In this document: piece by piece, positions 11,789 through 22,615 of the stretch
Layout: each line of letters starts with the position of its first letter
Position numbering within the stretch: the stretch's first letter is position 1
Origin: Cryptomeria japonica
Taxonomy: Eukaryota > Streptophyta > Pinopsida > Cupressales > Cupressaceae
NCBI RefSeq assembly: GCF_030272615.1
Contig: NC_081413.1
Coordinates: 720,083,867-720,147,866, forward strand
Direction of reading: 5' to 3'
Length of the DNA: 64,000 bases
Program-made: the position numbers and the translations under genes
Notes under the pieces: model-generated
Seen by the model: only the letters and a program-made list of their open reading frames with translations
The model's database searches: none
Told to the model about the DNA's origin: nothing

Positions 11789-12631
11789 ATGGTGAATGGA
11801 ATTAGAGTTGAGGACAGACTTGAAAGAGCATTAAGCTTTGTATCTTGGAAGTTCAGAGTTATGCTTGCCTTGGGGGAAAATGAATTAGACGAATTCGTGA
11901 AGGATATCGTACCGGAACCAAAAGAAGAGGATGAGAAACTTCAATGGAAGAGAAAGAACAACAAAGCAATGAAAATGTTGGTTGATTATGTGAAAGATCG
12001 CATTGTGCCAATCATCTCCAAGTTGATGAAGGCATGTGACATGTTCAAGACATTAGAGGAGATGTATGAGATCAACAACACGAGTCAAGCTCTCGCACTG
12101 AAACAACAACTTGACCACATCAAGATGACAAAAGGAGAATCTATCATGTCTTACTTCGTGAGGATTACTGAATTGAGAGATCAACTCTCTACCATTGGAC
12201 ACGCTATCAATGGCAAAGAATTAACCATGTTGGCTCTTAATGGTCTCCCTTCATCATGGGAGTCATTTATTCAAGGGATAAGCGCAAGATCAAAACTCCC
12301 TAAGTTTGATCGATTGAAGACAGACTGCATTCAAGAAGAGTCAAGATTGGCTACAAGAGGCATCGACCAAAGCTCCATAAATGAAGATATTCATGTCCTC
12401 GCCTCGCACTCCTCAAAGAAGGAAGGACATTTCAAAAGGAAGAAAGATAAGGAATCCAATAGTGCTCCTACATTCAAAAGAAGGAAGGATATTTCAGAAA
12501 TCCAATGCTTTAGATGTGACAGATATAGTCACTACGCAATGAAATGTCCAACCAGGACTATGCCTCAAGCTTCCATTGTGGATGTTGGTGAGACTATTCC
12601 ACAAAAGGATTCGGATGGAATCATATTCTGA
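11789..12631 (+). CDS. gag: Copia gag polyprotein
   Basis: Intact 280-aa frame from the first suitable ATG; the open frame extends upstream only from a TTG. The N-terminal two thirds match the Copia gag fold (UBN2/DUF4219 type), with motifs such as ALNGLPSSWESF near the middle. A basic Lys/Arg-rich stretch follows. Then comes a single CCHC zinc knuckle (CFRCDRYSHYAMKC), complete in its Cys and His residues. It would form virus-like particles and package element RNA. The product stops 37 residues after the knuckle with no fused protease. Because the element lacks pol, partner enzymes must come from a relative. Confidence 0.9.
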   Translation: MVNGIRVEDRLERALSFVSWKFRVMLALGENELDEFVKDIVPEPKEEDEKLQWKRKNNKAMKMLVDYVKDRIVPIISKLMKACDMFKTLEEMYEINNTSQALALKQQLDHIKMTKGESIMSYFVRITELRDQLSTIGHAINGKELTMLALNGLPSSWESFIQGISARSKLPKFDRLKTDCIQEESRLATRGIDQSSINEDIHVLASHSSKKEGHFKRKKDKESNSAPTFKRRKDISEIQCFRCDRYSHYAMKCPTRTMPQASIVDVGETIPQKDSDGIIF

Positions 12632-13570
12632 TTTGAAAGAGATAAGTTTTCTTTTTGGTTGAATAATGTTCATAAATTAAATATGTAATTTTATTTTTTG
12701 TTAATTCATGCAATTACATTATGTGTGCTATTTGTGAAACAACTTTGTCAGTAGACGTTCGCTTACGACAAGCTGCATTTGGATATCTTGTGTTTTAAAT
12801 TTCTTCAATTTACTATGAGAAATTTGTCCCTTACATTTAGGACATCTTTAGAATCACAATCTGTTGCTTTTCAGGCTATAGAGTTTTGAAGTTCTAATTG
12901 TGATGAAGAGATTGAAATTCAAGAGGAATATGCAAAAGACTTTAGTGGAGATTCTGAGATTTTGCATTTCCATTTTTTATAAAACAAATATCTACCTGCA
13001 GAGGTGCAACAGTTCACTTGTGAAAGCCATAGAGGCACTTATGTTGGTAATGATAGCATCTAGGGTTACAAAGCCAAGATTGAGACAAGAGAGCTCTCTC
13101 AGTGAGAGGGAACATACTGAAAGGGGATTTTGTTCTAAATCTCAAGATGATCATATTCCTGCCTAGGGCTCAATCTTATGATAGTAGATCCATGGTTCTT
13201 TTGGATCTAGCACTTCCAGTTGTATGAGGATCATACCAGATGATGAGAGTCTCCTGAAACAAGATATCTTCCATAATTGGGACCATGTGAGCACGGGTTG
13301 CTTCCGTGACAGAGGGAGCAGCTAAGAGGATGTGCTTTGATTGATATCCGAGGATCTTGGTCATATTGGTTCAGAGGGAGTGGACCATGTCAAGATGGTT
13401 TCTCTAGTGATCAGTCTAAGGACTATGATTCATGGGATGGAGACCTATGTATGAAAGGTGGAAGGCCTTTATGTTGACTCTTAGGTCATGATATTCCTCG
13501 ACAAATAAATACTTGGTGAGCTTGGAATACACCAAGTGTGATGCAGACTCCAACCTTGTTTTGTTTTATG
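12632..13570 (+). other. degenerate Copia interior
   Basis: Sequence between gag and the RNase H scrap. Open frames are short and no protease, integrase or RT motif could be recognised. It is probably deletion-scarred pol or unrelated filler. Confidence 0.5.
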
Positions 13571-13587
13571 AAAGGTCAGAACATGTG

Positions 13588-13769
13588 GAGATCAAGTTAG
13601 AGACATGGTGAAAAGGCATGCTATTCAATTAAGATACATTAGTACTAATGAGCAAACGGCAGACATTCTCACCAAGCCTCTCTTCATAATAAAGTTTGTG
13701 TACTTTCGAGGTAAGCTTGGTATGGTGAAGAATGAAGCCATAGCTGAACTTGAGTCTCAGCATCATTGA
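13588..13769 (+). pseudogene. Copia RNase H C-terminal fragment
   Basis: A frame of about 60 codons reads RDMVKRHAIQLRYI followed by EQTADILTKPL and a C-terminal FRGKLGMV motif, ending in TGA. These are the hallmark last residues of Copia polyproteins. It shows the element descends from a full Copia by internal deletion. Confidence 0.85.
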
Positions 13770-13984
13770 TTTAGTTATATGTTATACTAATGTATTCTTC
13801 TAATTGAGAATTGATGTTTAATGTATAAACTCTTGTTAATGCATTTCTCCTTGCGAGAGACTTGAGGTAAAAGCCCTTATCTCCACCCCCTGATATGGTT
13901 CATGGTGGATGATTTTCTTGTACTTGTGTGTTTACCCTCTTGATGAGCCATGGTGAATATCATTGTGAGGTGACAATCTCACAA

Positions 13985-14475
13985 TGATGAACACTTGTAC
14001 ATCTCACAATAATGGTTGACATCACGTGAGGTGACATCTATGATTAAACCATAATGGTGGATGTCACATGAGATGATATCTATGGATATGCCATAATGGT
14101 TGATATCACATGAGGTGATATCTATGAATAAACCATATTAGTGGATGTCACATGAGGTGATATCTATGGATATGACATAATGGTTGATATCACATGGGGT
14201 GATATCTATAGACAAATCATAATGGTGGATATCACATGAAGTGATATCTATGGATATGCCATAATGATTGATATCTCATGAGGTGATATCTATCGATATG
14301 CCATAATGGTGGATATCATGTGAGGTGATATCTATGGATAAGCCATAATGGTGGATATTACTTGAGGAGATATTTATGGTGGATATCACGTGAGGTGATA
14401 TCCATGGATAAGCCATAATGGTGGACATCACATGAGGTAATGTCCATGGATATGCCATTATGTTTGAGGTGATAA
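13985..14475 (+). repeat. 42-bp hairpin minisatellite
   Basis: About 11-12 head-to-tail copies of a 42-bp unit, each built round GATATCACATGAGGTGATATC. Its arms GATATCAC and GTGATATC are inverted repeats with a 5-nt spacer. Copies vary in one arm or the linker (ATGGATATGCCATAATGG), and one copy is truncated near 14360-14380. The array lies between the RNase H scrap and the 3' LTR. Confidence 0.9.
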
Positions 14476-15385
14476 CCAATTGTTCACCGTCCATGGGAGT
14501 AACCATGATAGTTGTGTTCTTTTGCATTCTCTCTCATGGATGTAGCCATGATAGATTCACTCTCTGAATAGCCATGGTGAAGATCACTATGTGACTCAGA
14601 TCTTGAGTGGGATTCCTCCCTAGCTAAGAGGGAGTGTTGAAGAATAGCGTCAGTCAGAATCTGATCAGACTGAGTCGTCTAAGTTGTCTAATCGGCCTAA
14701 TCGGCCTTAGACAACTTAGTTGACCAATTAATTATATATCCTTATGTCAAAATAATAATTATATACATATCGACTTATATATGATCCGATCTATACTATG
14801 ATTAATATGTTTATGAATCGATTAATTTAAGAATCGATTCTATGTTATGATTAGCTTACGAATCGATTAATATATAAACCGATTTGATGTTAAATTGTTT
14901 TATCTAAACTTGTTGTTAGACGTGTTTTTGTCTAATCGATCTTGGAGAGTCATGATGGTTAGGGAGAGACGTGATGGCTGAGGAAGTCGTGTTGGTTGAA
15001 TTAGATATCATGCTATGTATATCTATTCAATCTCTCCCTCCACTTTGAGATTGATAAGGATAGCAGATAGAAAGATAACATTTTAGTTTCACCGTTCTTC
15101 ATATTCGAATTATTCAGCATCTACAGCAGATCGTGTCCTCTATCTTTGTCTTCTAAATCATCAATCAAATTGAAATCCTCTTTTGTGCTGTTGATTCATC
15201 TGTGTATCTGTAAATCATCATTAAGGGAGATTGAATACATAGTTTGAACTGTATAGGTACATCCTAAGAGGTGAAACTAAATTATTGGCAAATAATTTTG
15301 AAATATAATCTGATCACCAAAATTCAACATCCCCTGACATCCCACCATCCCTGTCCCAGAGGTGATATGGAACATAGTTTTTTAA

Positions 15386-15735
15386 TGATGAAGCCTTTGG
15401 TCAAGGTTCTCTATTTTGTTGATGGGGATAAAATGTCAAAAGATTATTATGGTATAAACAAAGAAAACATAAAACCTTTAGCTACATATTGATTGCAAAT
15501 GGACAAACCAACTCCACCAACCAATACATGCCATGGGATACTACTTAAACCCTGATTTTTTCTTCCATCTCCTTCAAAGCTGATGTGGAGGTTATGGCAG
15601 GCTTGACCGCATGTATAAAGAGGATGACAAATGATGAAGGCCTTAAAGACCCAATTCTAGATGAGTTGCAAGTTACATGGGTGTGAAGGGGAGGCTCTTT
15701 TCGTTATCTTGGAAAACCCAACAGCAAGGTACAAG
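15386..15735 (+). pseudogene. hAT transposase fragment
   Basis: Translation in shifting frames gives KPLVKVLYFVDGDK and later DVEVMAGLTACIKRM. Both are conserved blocks of the DUF659-type hAT transposase (linker and start of the C-terminal half). Stops and frameshifts show it is dead. Downstream of the solo LTR, WWDDYG near 17080-17110 may be the continuation. The hAT-type element at 9897-15377 inserted immediately upstream of it. Confidence 0.6.
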
Positions 15736-15740
15736 CTGAG

Positions 15741-16226
15741 TGTCATGCCACCAATCTGACAGCGAACCTGAAAGAGAAATTGTCTTAGGATAGTAAGACT
15801 TCACAATTATGCTCCTAACATCAATAATGAATGTGACAGCAGCCCATGATCACCATAACAGATCGCAGGGAAATAAGATAACAATTGCCTTATGAATCGA
15901 TCCTCTCTCCTTGCTCTAGCAGTGATTCTCTCCAACGCGAACAAGAGAGTAGTTAGACTTAGCAATAATAAATGGTGCAGTTGGCAACAAAGGTCTCAAT
16001 CTGGCAGTGAATGCACATACCCCACTCCAAGGGTCACAACCTAAAAGGAAAGCCACAACCTTCCAAAGCCGATGGAGGGATAAAATAAGACATCGCCCAG
16101 CATCCAAGGAAGCCACCAAACAAGAGCAAAATCCCTCATATTCACAGCAGGTCGATCAGAATAATAATATTGAATGATTGTGGTATGCAGAAAACATTTA
16201 TATTACCTATCCATATGTATTTGTAT

Positions 16227-16265
<39 letters not shown>

Positions 16266-16976
16266 GATCTGAATGTCTGAATTTAACACGAATATCTATG
16301 TATTCAATAATGTGGATTTCTGTTTGCAATAATCAATCATGTTGTGGGAAAGGAAGAGAATGCAAGGAGGGGCAACAGCGAGGGATACCTCACTACACAT
16401 GCCACCTCATGAGAACAGTTAAGGACTGTGTGAGGCCAAAGGGGGCAGAGTTTCCACCCTTAGGCCTAGGTTGAGGGTTAGTTTAGGGGGCATCCTATTG
16501 CATGTCTCCCCTGCGAACCCCATATTGATCAATTATTGACATAAGCTAAAAGGGATGCTCAATCATAAGAGAAGAGAAGGATGGCACAATAGAGGGAAAC
16601 GGTGTACAAACCCCACTAAGTACACCACCTCATGAGAATGGTTAAGGACCACATGAGGCCAAGAGGGACAGAGTTTCTGCCCTTGGGCCTAGGGTATGGG
16701 ATATTTGGGGCACCTTACCATATCTCCCAACTCTACCCTCATTCTTCATTTAGAATTGTTATGTGTTATAAGTATGTATATTCCTTAGCCCTAGAAATGG
16801 AAATATTCTATGAATTATATCTACATTATTATCTAACTTGGTGGAAGGTTTCCAAGGCAGACTTATGTCATCTTATTCATGAAGGATTACATCTCTAACT
16901 ATATTATGTTCCCTGTTTCATTTGGATTTCTGAGTTTAGGGCAAATTACAAGGTAATCCAGAAAAGGGACATTACA
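15741..16976 (+). mobile_element. solo LTR, family A
   Basis: Runs from TGTCATGCC to AAGGGACATTACA. Perfect 5-bp target duplications CTGAG lie at 15736-15740 and 16977-16981. It contains an (AT)n run and two copies of a TTAAGGAC...GAGGCCAA...CCTAGG block (about 16410 and 16640). It has no coding capacity and interrupts a hAT transposase relic. Confidence 0.85.
16230..16262. repeat. (AT)n microsatellite
   Basis: An uninterrupted AT dinucleotide run of about 33 bp inside the solo LTR. Confidence 0.95.
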
Positions 16977-16981
16977 CTGAG

Positions 16982-17288
16982 TATTTTAATCACACCTCTT
17001 TAATAAATACAATTTTAACTCAACACTACACAGTTTTACTTAAAATTTATAATTATTTTAAAGTTTTATTTGTAAATTTGTGGTGGGATGATTATGGTGT
17101 GAGGATTAAGATGCCATTAACCTTATAAATCCTATGTATATTGTGTCTCCAACACTCTTCAAAGGCCTACATGGACACATAAGGTGTAATTGGAGAAAAT
17201 ATTTATATTTAAGATTCTACTAAAATCTTGATACCAGTTGTCATATGTATTCATAAGGGTGGTGGTGATTGCATTTGACTTTAGAGGA
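16982..17288 (+). other. possible hAT transposase remainder
   Basis: A short frame reads WWDDYG and YMDT around 17080-17190, reminiscent of the hAT C-terminal region and in the right order after 15735. It is weak: no catalytic residues can be assigned. Confidence 0.3.
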
Positions 17289-17293
17289 GTTAT

Positions 17294-17888
17294 TGTTGGA
17301 AACTTGAGTGTTGTGCCTTGTTGTCATTGATGTCAACCTATCTTGTGTTGGCATTGATGTCAACCTATCTTGTATTGATATGGAAGTAAGAATAGTATAG
17401 CAGATGTTTCTATATGCAGGAAAGAGTATTTGTGTACAGTGTTGAGTGTTCGAGTATTGGTGAAGATGTTGTGGTGTTTCCGAAAGATTGGTATAGTGGA
17501 AGTTTCAATATGCAAGAAACCATATTAAGCAGGAAAAAGTTTTTAATGTCTCCGATTTGTGAAGACTATGTGCCATGGTTCTAAATACAATGCTTATGTT
17601 CTATGTATATTGCACTATCAAGTTTGCATATGCTCTATGGCTCAGTTGGCTGAGCTGATTACTGATGTTTCTAATAGTAAGGCTATCCATCAGAATAGGT
17701 CCAAAAAAGGTATGATGGTTTCCAAATAGGTAAATTCAAGTGTTATGGTTTGGAGGACATGTTCATATGGATTGTGTAGTGTTGTAGTTTAGTTTTCAGA
17801 TGATGGTTTGACTAGCATGTAAAGTTATGATGCTTTGTGTTCTATGTTGTCAGCTAGTCTAGTTTCTAGCAGACTGTGACATTGTATT
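17294..17888 (+). repeat. 5' LTR, first part
   Basis: Left part of the Sirevirus-like 5' LTR, aligning with 28105-28695 of the 3' LTR. It contains a short local duplication of GATGTCAACCTATCTTGT that the 3' LTR lacks. Confidence 0.85.
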
Positions 17889-18932
17889 TGTTGATGGTGT
17901 TTTTATGCACAATCGAACACAGAATAAAGTATTGAATAGTCTATCCTCTCTTGAACAAAGGCTTCTCAAATGCTGAATATTGGCAAAAAGGATCACTTGA
18001 GACAACTCCAGGGTTCTCAATGTCAGGCCTTGACGTGTTGGATAGCTTCAATGGTGTAATGTGTTTGTTGTACCTGCAAGGGGACTTACATAGTTGTTTT
18101 CTAGATTCAATTCAAGCTCAATGGAATGATGTTGCAATATCGCTCTTTTCTACTACTACTAATATTGGATTAAAAAAAAAACTGAAAAAAGGAGTAAGGT
18201 TTAGGAATGCTAGGCTAACACTAAGAATGCAAGACAATGGACAATTTCAAGTAAGCTCAACTAAGCTTTGCTTTGACATGCTATAAACATCTCCACAACG
18301 CTAATGAAATCTTCTAGGAATAGCTTGGTGAATTTCAAACCACTACCACAAACATAAATAACTACAAGATGAAGCATATCAATAATGGAATAGTAATTGA
18401 AGTTAAGCTTTGGCAAAAATGAGTTTAGTTGACTACACAAGATACTTCACCATCGATGGAGTACTAGTAGTATGAACAACCAACTTCACTTTCAATCATG
18501 CACATGCATCTTTCACTCATCTAAAACACTTAAAGCAAATTCTACTCTAATTTTTTTGTCTTTTCAATATTAACTTCTCATTAAAGAATAAAGAAACAAG
18601 CGAATGCTTCAAAACTCAATAAGTCACCAATACTTCACTGATTTTATTAATTTCTACAGCATCGAGCAACAATTCTTCAAAACTCTTCTAATCAATCCTT
18701 TACAAATGAAATGAGTTGAGCTTATATAGAGCTCTCAATTACAATGTGTGGCCAAGATTAAATCAAAATCGAGGGCCCAGATTTTGCCACCTAAAGCCTA
18801 ATTAGGATTTGTTACAACAAAAATATCTAATTATAGCAAATTATTTAATATCAACAAATGGGAATGTGACATCCATTTGGCACACAATACGAGGAAAAAT
18901 CCTCCAATAGAAAAAATTGAAGCCACATAGGA

Positions 18933-20093
18933 TCATAACAAACTATCTTCTAGAATCATGTTTCCTTTATCCTTTTCTCTTTTGGCAAATTCAACGAAGC
19001 TGGACATCATTGATTCAATCTCAGTTATTGGAGCTGCAGACAGGTTCTTCAATTGTTCTTCCAAGTAACTGACTTCATCTAAGCTTGAGGCAAAGGTTGC
19101 CTCCCATCCTAGCCCGAAGCCTCTTGTTTTGCTGGCAAGTACGGTGACTACGTGTATATCATCCAATTGCTTCTCGAAAGGTGATTCATTTGTTCCAAAG
19201 AAGATGGTCTTCATTCACTTAGCTAGCTGCTCGACGTCAATATCAATTCCTTCATTCTTCTCCTTCTTGAGAATGATCTCGGATACTTCCAAGATCTTGT
19301 CATGTATCGAATTTATTGCTTGATCAACTTGGGTGCATCCACCACTAATATCTTCAAAAATGACCTTTCTCATGCGAAGCAACTTACACCATTGTTGGAA
19401 ATCAGGTAATTGTCCATCTTTCAATATTCCTTCGCTCACCAAAGTCTGCCTTGCCGTGCTCTTCATTACTTGCAATATGGGCATGGTGAAGTCTCTGGTG
19501 TAGACAAATGTATCATATGTTGTCATGAGTGCTTGAGTTCTTTCAAGAATCGCCATAGCTCTATCAAATATCTTCACTAACTCCTTTATGAATGCATTCA
19601 CCCTCTTAAAAATCTTGTTTATCCAAATATCCATCAATTGCGTCAAAGCTTTCATATTTTCAAAATCATCAACTGAGTCGGGAGGAAGCAATGGCAACGG
19701 CGTAGCCAAAGGATCATGTTGCCTTAGCGGTTGCTTGAGTTGCTGAAGATGACTTCTCAATACATTGTTTTCCTCCTCCAACTTCTTATTCTTCTCTACT
19801 TTTAACTTTAGCATGTCCTGAACTATCTTCGCCGTGTCATTCATGTCTTCCAATGCCAGATCAGTAGTGGGAGGACCTAAATCAATAGTCTCCAAGTCAT
19901 ACTCCTCTGTTGTGATCTCATCCTTAGGCTTGTCTACTCTTGGAGTGGCAATCTGTATTATTCTAGATCCTTCACCATCACTTGTCGTCTTTGATATCTT
20001 TACTACTTTCTTCTTCTCAGTCTCTTGATTTCTATCTAGATAGCTGCCCAAATCAGAAGGATCTTCGTCTTCTACTATCACTTTCTTTGTCAA
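18933..20093 (-). pseudogene. unknown ORF of family-B element
   Basis: Two in-frame blocks, 20093-19215 and 19214-18933, are separated by one TGA stop (AK*MKT). The reading frame is open for a few more codons upstream (LAWLRERL). The protein is acidic near its N-terminus and has a coiled-coil-like heptad stretch (LKVEKNKKLEEENNVLRSHL). Helical, charged sequence follows. I recognise no enzyme domain. The length of the open frame and its near-intact state suggest it was once selected. It could be an extra (third) ORF of an LTR element. No homologue can be named from sequence alone. Confidence 0.5.
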
Positions 20094-21839
20094 CCTCTCC
20101 CTAAGCCATGCAAGAATAGTTGATCTCTCTTCTCCAACTTAAACTTCATTCAATTGCCAATCTTCTCAAGGTTGGGATGTAACTTCTTGATCTTCATCTT
20201 CAATGCTCACATACACATCACTACCTTCCTTATCATTGACTGGCTTAGGTGAAATTGCCTTGCCTTGACCCAATGGTCACTTTCCTTTGTTTGTCCTTTT
20301 GCACTTGTTTTGAATTGTAGATTCCATGGACTCATTCACTACATGATCAATGCTCTCTCTAGGTGGGCGATCTTCCTAGGTAGTTGCTTGATTTGTTTCT
20401 ATCTCGTGCACGGAAGAGGTGTTGAAAATATTGTCATTGATGTCAAGGGCACTCAGGAGACTATTAAAATAATTGTCATTGATGTTAGAAATATTCAGTC
20501 AATTAGAGAAACAAACTAATGAGAAAATAAATGAATAACAAGTGCAAAGGATACGATCAAACTTAAATAATAATGAGTCCACAACATGAAAGCTTGCACA
20601 TGATACCTGGTCAAAGATCTTCTTATCATGAGCAGCCAATGTTTCCATTCTAGCAATCTACACATATAATAAAGATGGGCATATACGACAAAGGTAATAC
20701 CGTGTATTTGCAAACAAAGACAAATGATAATTATATGAACCAGTAGCTAATTATATGAAGCAGTTTCTATGATCGACTTCATTAAAACGACTAAAATAGA
20801 AAACTACTTTGTAAGTCTAAATTGGAAACTGTTATCACAAAAGCTCGCACCCTTACTGAGCTATCAACTCAGCAACCTTGTGAAACATAAAAACAACGCC
20901 AAAGTGTGGGACCTTGCGCAAGGGGTTGAATCTCCGGAGAAGGCCGGCTTCCTTCTCAATCCAAGTGCAGGTATTGAACCAACTCAACACCTCAAATCTT
21001 ACTTCTAAACTACCCTAACAGCTTACAGATGAAAAGGGAAGAGAGAAATGCTTAAAATGAAAGGAGGTGATGCACCAAGATAAGAGATTGTTCCTCTCCC
21101 CACTCGAAATGGCACAAGGAATCAACTGAAATACCCAAGAGATGCACAAACTTCAGTTGCATGTGTGACCCAAACGCATGTATGGAGGTTAAAATTTGCT
21201 AAGTGTCAAGAGGGGAGAAGGATTCCCACAAGTCACACTCAGAAAAACAAGTTAACACAGCATATATGGAGGAAGAGCCACAAAACATACACCTATGATG
21301 AAGTTAAAGAAACATACACAGCATGCATAAGTTGAAGGAAGGCAAGAATGTAATTTCAATTCATTCGAAGGCCAATTGCCAAACTTACAGTTGCAAAAAT
21401 GCAAAAATAATTACAAGTCTTCAAGAGAAGAGAAAGAGCATAGGAAAGCTCGAGCCAGCAGGGAGAGAACCCTTTACAATGAGGCTTAACAGCCTTATAT
21501 AGAAAAATGGTAACAAGAATGATCATGACCCCCGTATGTCAGTCTGGGAGTGCAGGGAAGTGCATGCACTTGGCTTCTGTACATGCAAGCAACCTAGCCA
21601 TACCCACAAAAGGCAACCCTGAGAAGGGTGGATTGACTGACCTTCCAAAGTCAGAGTATGCAGACATGACATAAGTCACCACAACAAGTATGGCCCCGTA
21701 CCTCCCTTGATGGAAATCCTACCAAAAACATTAAATGCACCCTTGTGGCTCCACAAAAGAAGGTGCATAAGTCACAAAAGTTGTTTGAGCATTTAAAGCT
21801 GAGTGTTGATCACGCCATCCGGAAGTGTCGCCAGTTGGA

Positions 21840-22615
21840 AGGAAGTTTGGGGACTTCGGAAACTCAGGTTCTCGAAGTGGGGAAGACAAGGAAAGAACCT
21901 CGGAATCTCAGGGTTCCAAGGTTTTGGGGTCCCAGGAAGGAGAAAAGAGAGCAGCAGGGAACTTCGGAACCTCGGGGTTCCGAGGTTCTGAAAAAAGGGC
22001 TAAGGAAGAAACTTACTTCGAAACCTCGGGGTTCCGGAGTTCCAGGAAGGAAAAAGGGAAGCAAAGGAAGAGAACTTCAGAACCTAGGGGTTCCGAAATT
22101 CCGAAGAAAGGAAGGAAGAAGGCTAGGAGGGAACTTCGGAACCTCGGGGTTCCAAAGAAGGCAAGGGAAAGGAACTTCGGAACCTCGAGGTTCCGGAGTT
22201 CCGAAGTTCCAGGGAACAGAGGAGGAGGCAAGGAAAAGGCAGAACTGAGCAAAGGAACTTCGGAACCTCGGGGTTCCGGAGTTCCAAGGAAGGGAAGAAG
22301 AAAAGAAAGGAACTTCAGAACCTTGAGGTTCTGGAGTTCCAGGGAACGGAAGAGAAAGGGAAAGAAAAAGAGGAACTTCGAAAACTCGGGTTTCCGGAGT
22401 TTCGGGAAAAGAAAGGAGAGGCAGCAAAGGGAAGGAACCTCGGAACCTCGGTGTTCCAAAGTTCCAGGAAAGAAGAAAACGAAGAGGGAACTTCGGAACC
22501 TCAGGGTTCTAGAGTTCTGGAAAAGGAAAAGCGAGAGAAGGCAAAGGGAAAGAACCTCGGAACCTCGGCATTCCGAGGTTCCGCGAAAGGAAGAAAAGGC
22601 CTAAGGGAGGAACTT
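21840..22615 (+). repeat. palindromic GGAACTTCGGAACC repeat array
   Basis: About a dozen copies of GGAACTTCGGAACCTCGGGG followed by TTCCGGAGTTCC occur, separated by purine-rich linkers (AAGGAAGGAAG-like). Spacing is irregular, roughly 40-80 bp. GGAACCTCGGGGTTCC is itself an inverted repeat, so each unit can form a hairpin. The array explains the overlapping long open frames on both strands. It lies in the family-B element. Confidence 0.9.

Larger units (their letters stand above)
10995..15329 (+). mobile_element. gag-only (TR-GAG type) Copia retrotransposon
   Basis: LTRs 10995-11687 (693 bp) and 14635-15329 (695 bp) are very similar, both ending CCAAAATTCAACA. The primer-binding site TGGTATCAGAGCA begins at 11688 and the polypurine tract AAGAGGGAG ends at 14634. 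The flanks are identical 5-mers TCCCC (10990-10994, 15330-15334). The interior holds an intact gag, a terminal scrap of RNase H and a minisatellite, but no protease, integrase or RT. Intact gag and similar LTRs suggest a fairly young, trans-mobilised element. Confidence 0.9.
9897..15377. mobile_element. non-autonomous hAT-type element, split by a Copia insertion
   Basis: The left end (CCATGTTCCAC...) and right end (...ATGGAACATAG) are inverted repeats, with G/C-rich subterminal runs of GGGGATGG type (9908-10110 and 15330-15360). The flanks are TTTTTTAG (9889-9896) and TTTTTTAA (15378-15385), an 8-bp TSD with one mismatch. Removing the Copia insertion at 10995-15329 leaves about 1.14 kb with no transposase. 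The right end closely matches 52160-52259, so the two are one family. Confidence 0.7.

Noticed and set aside
13985-14475. CRISPR-like array
   Set aside because: The 42-bp units are continuous tandem copies with no unique spacers, inside a plant retrotransposon.
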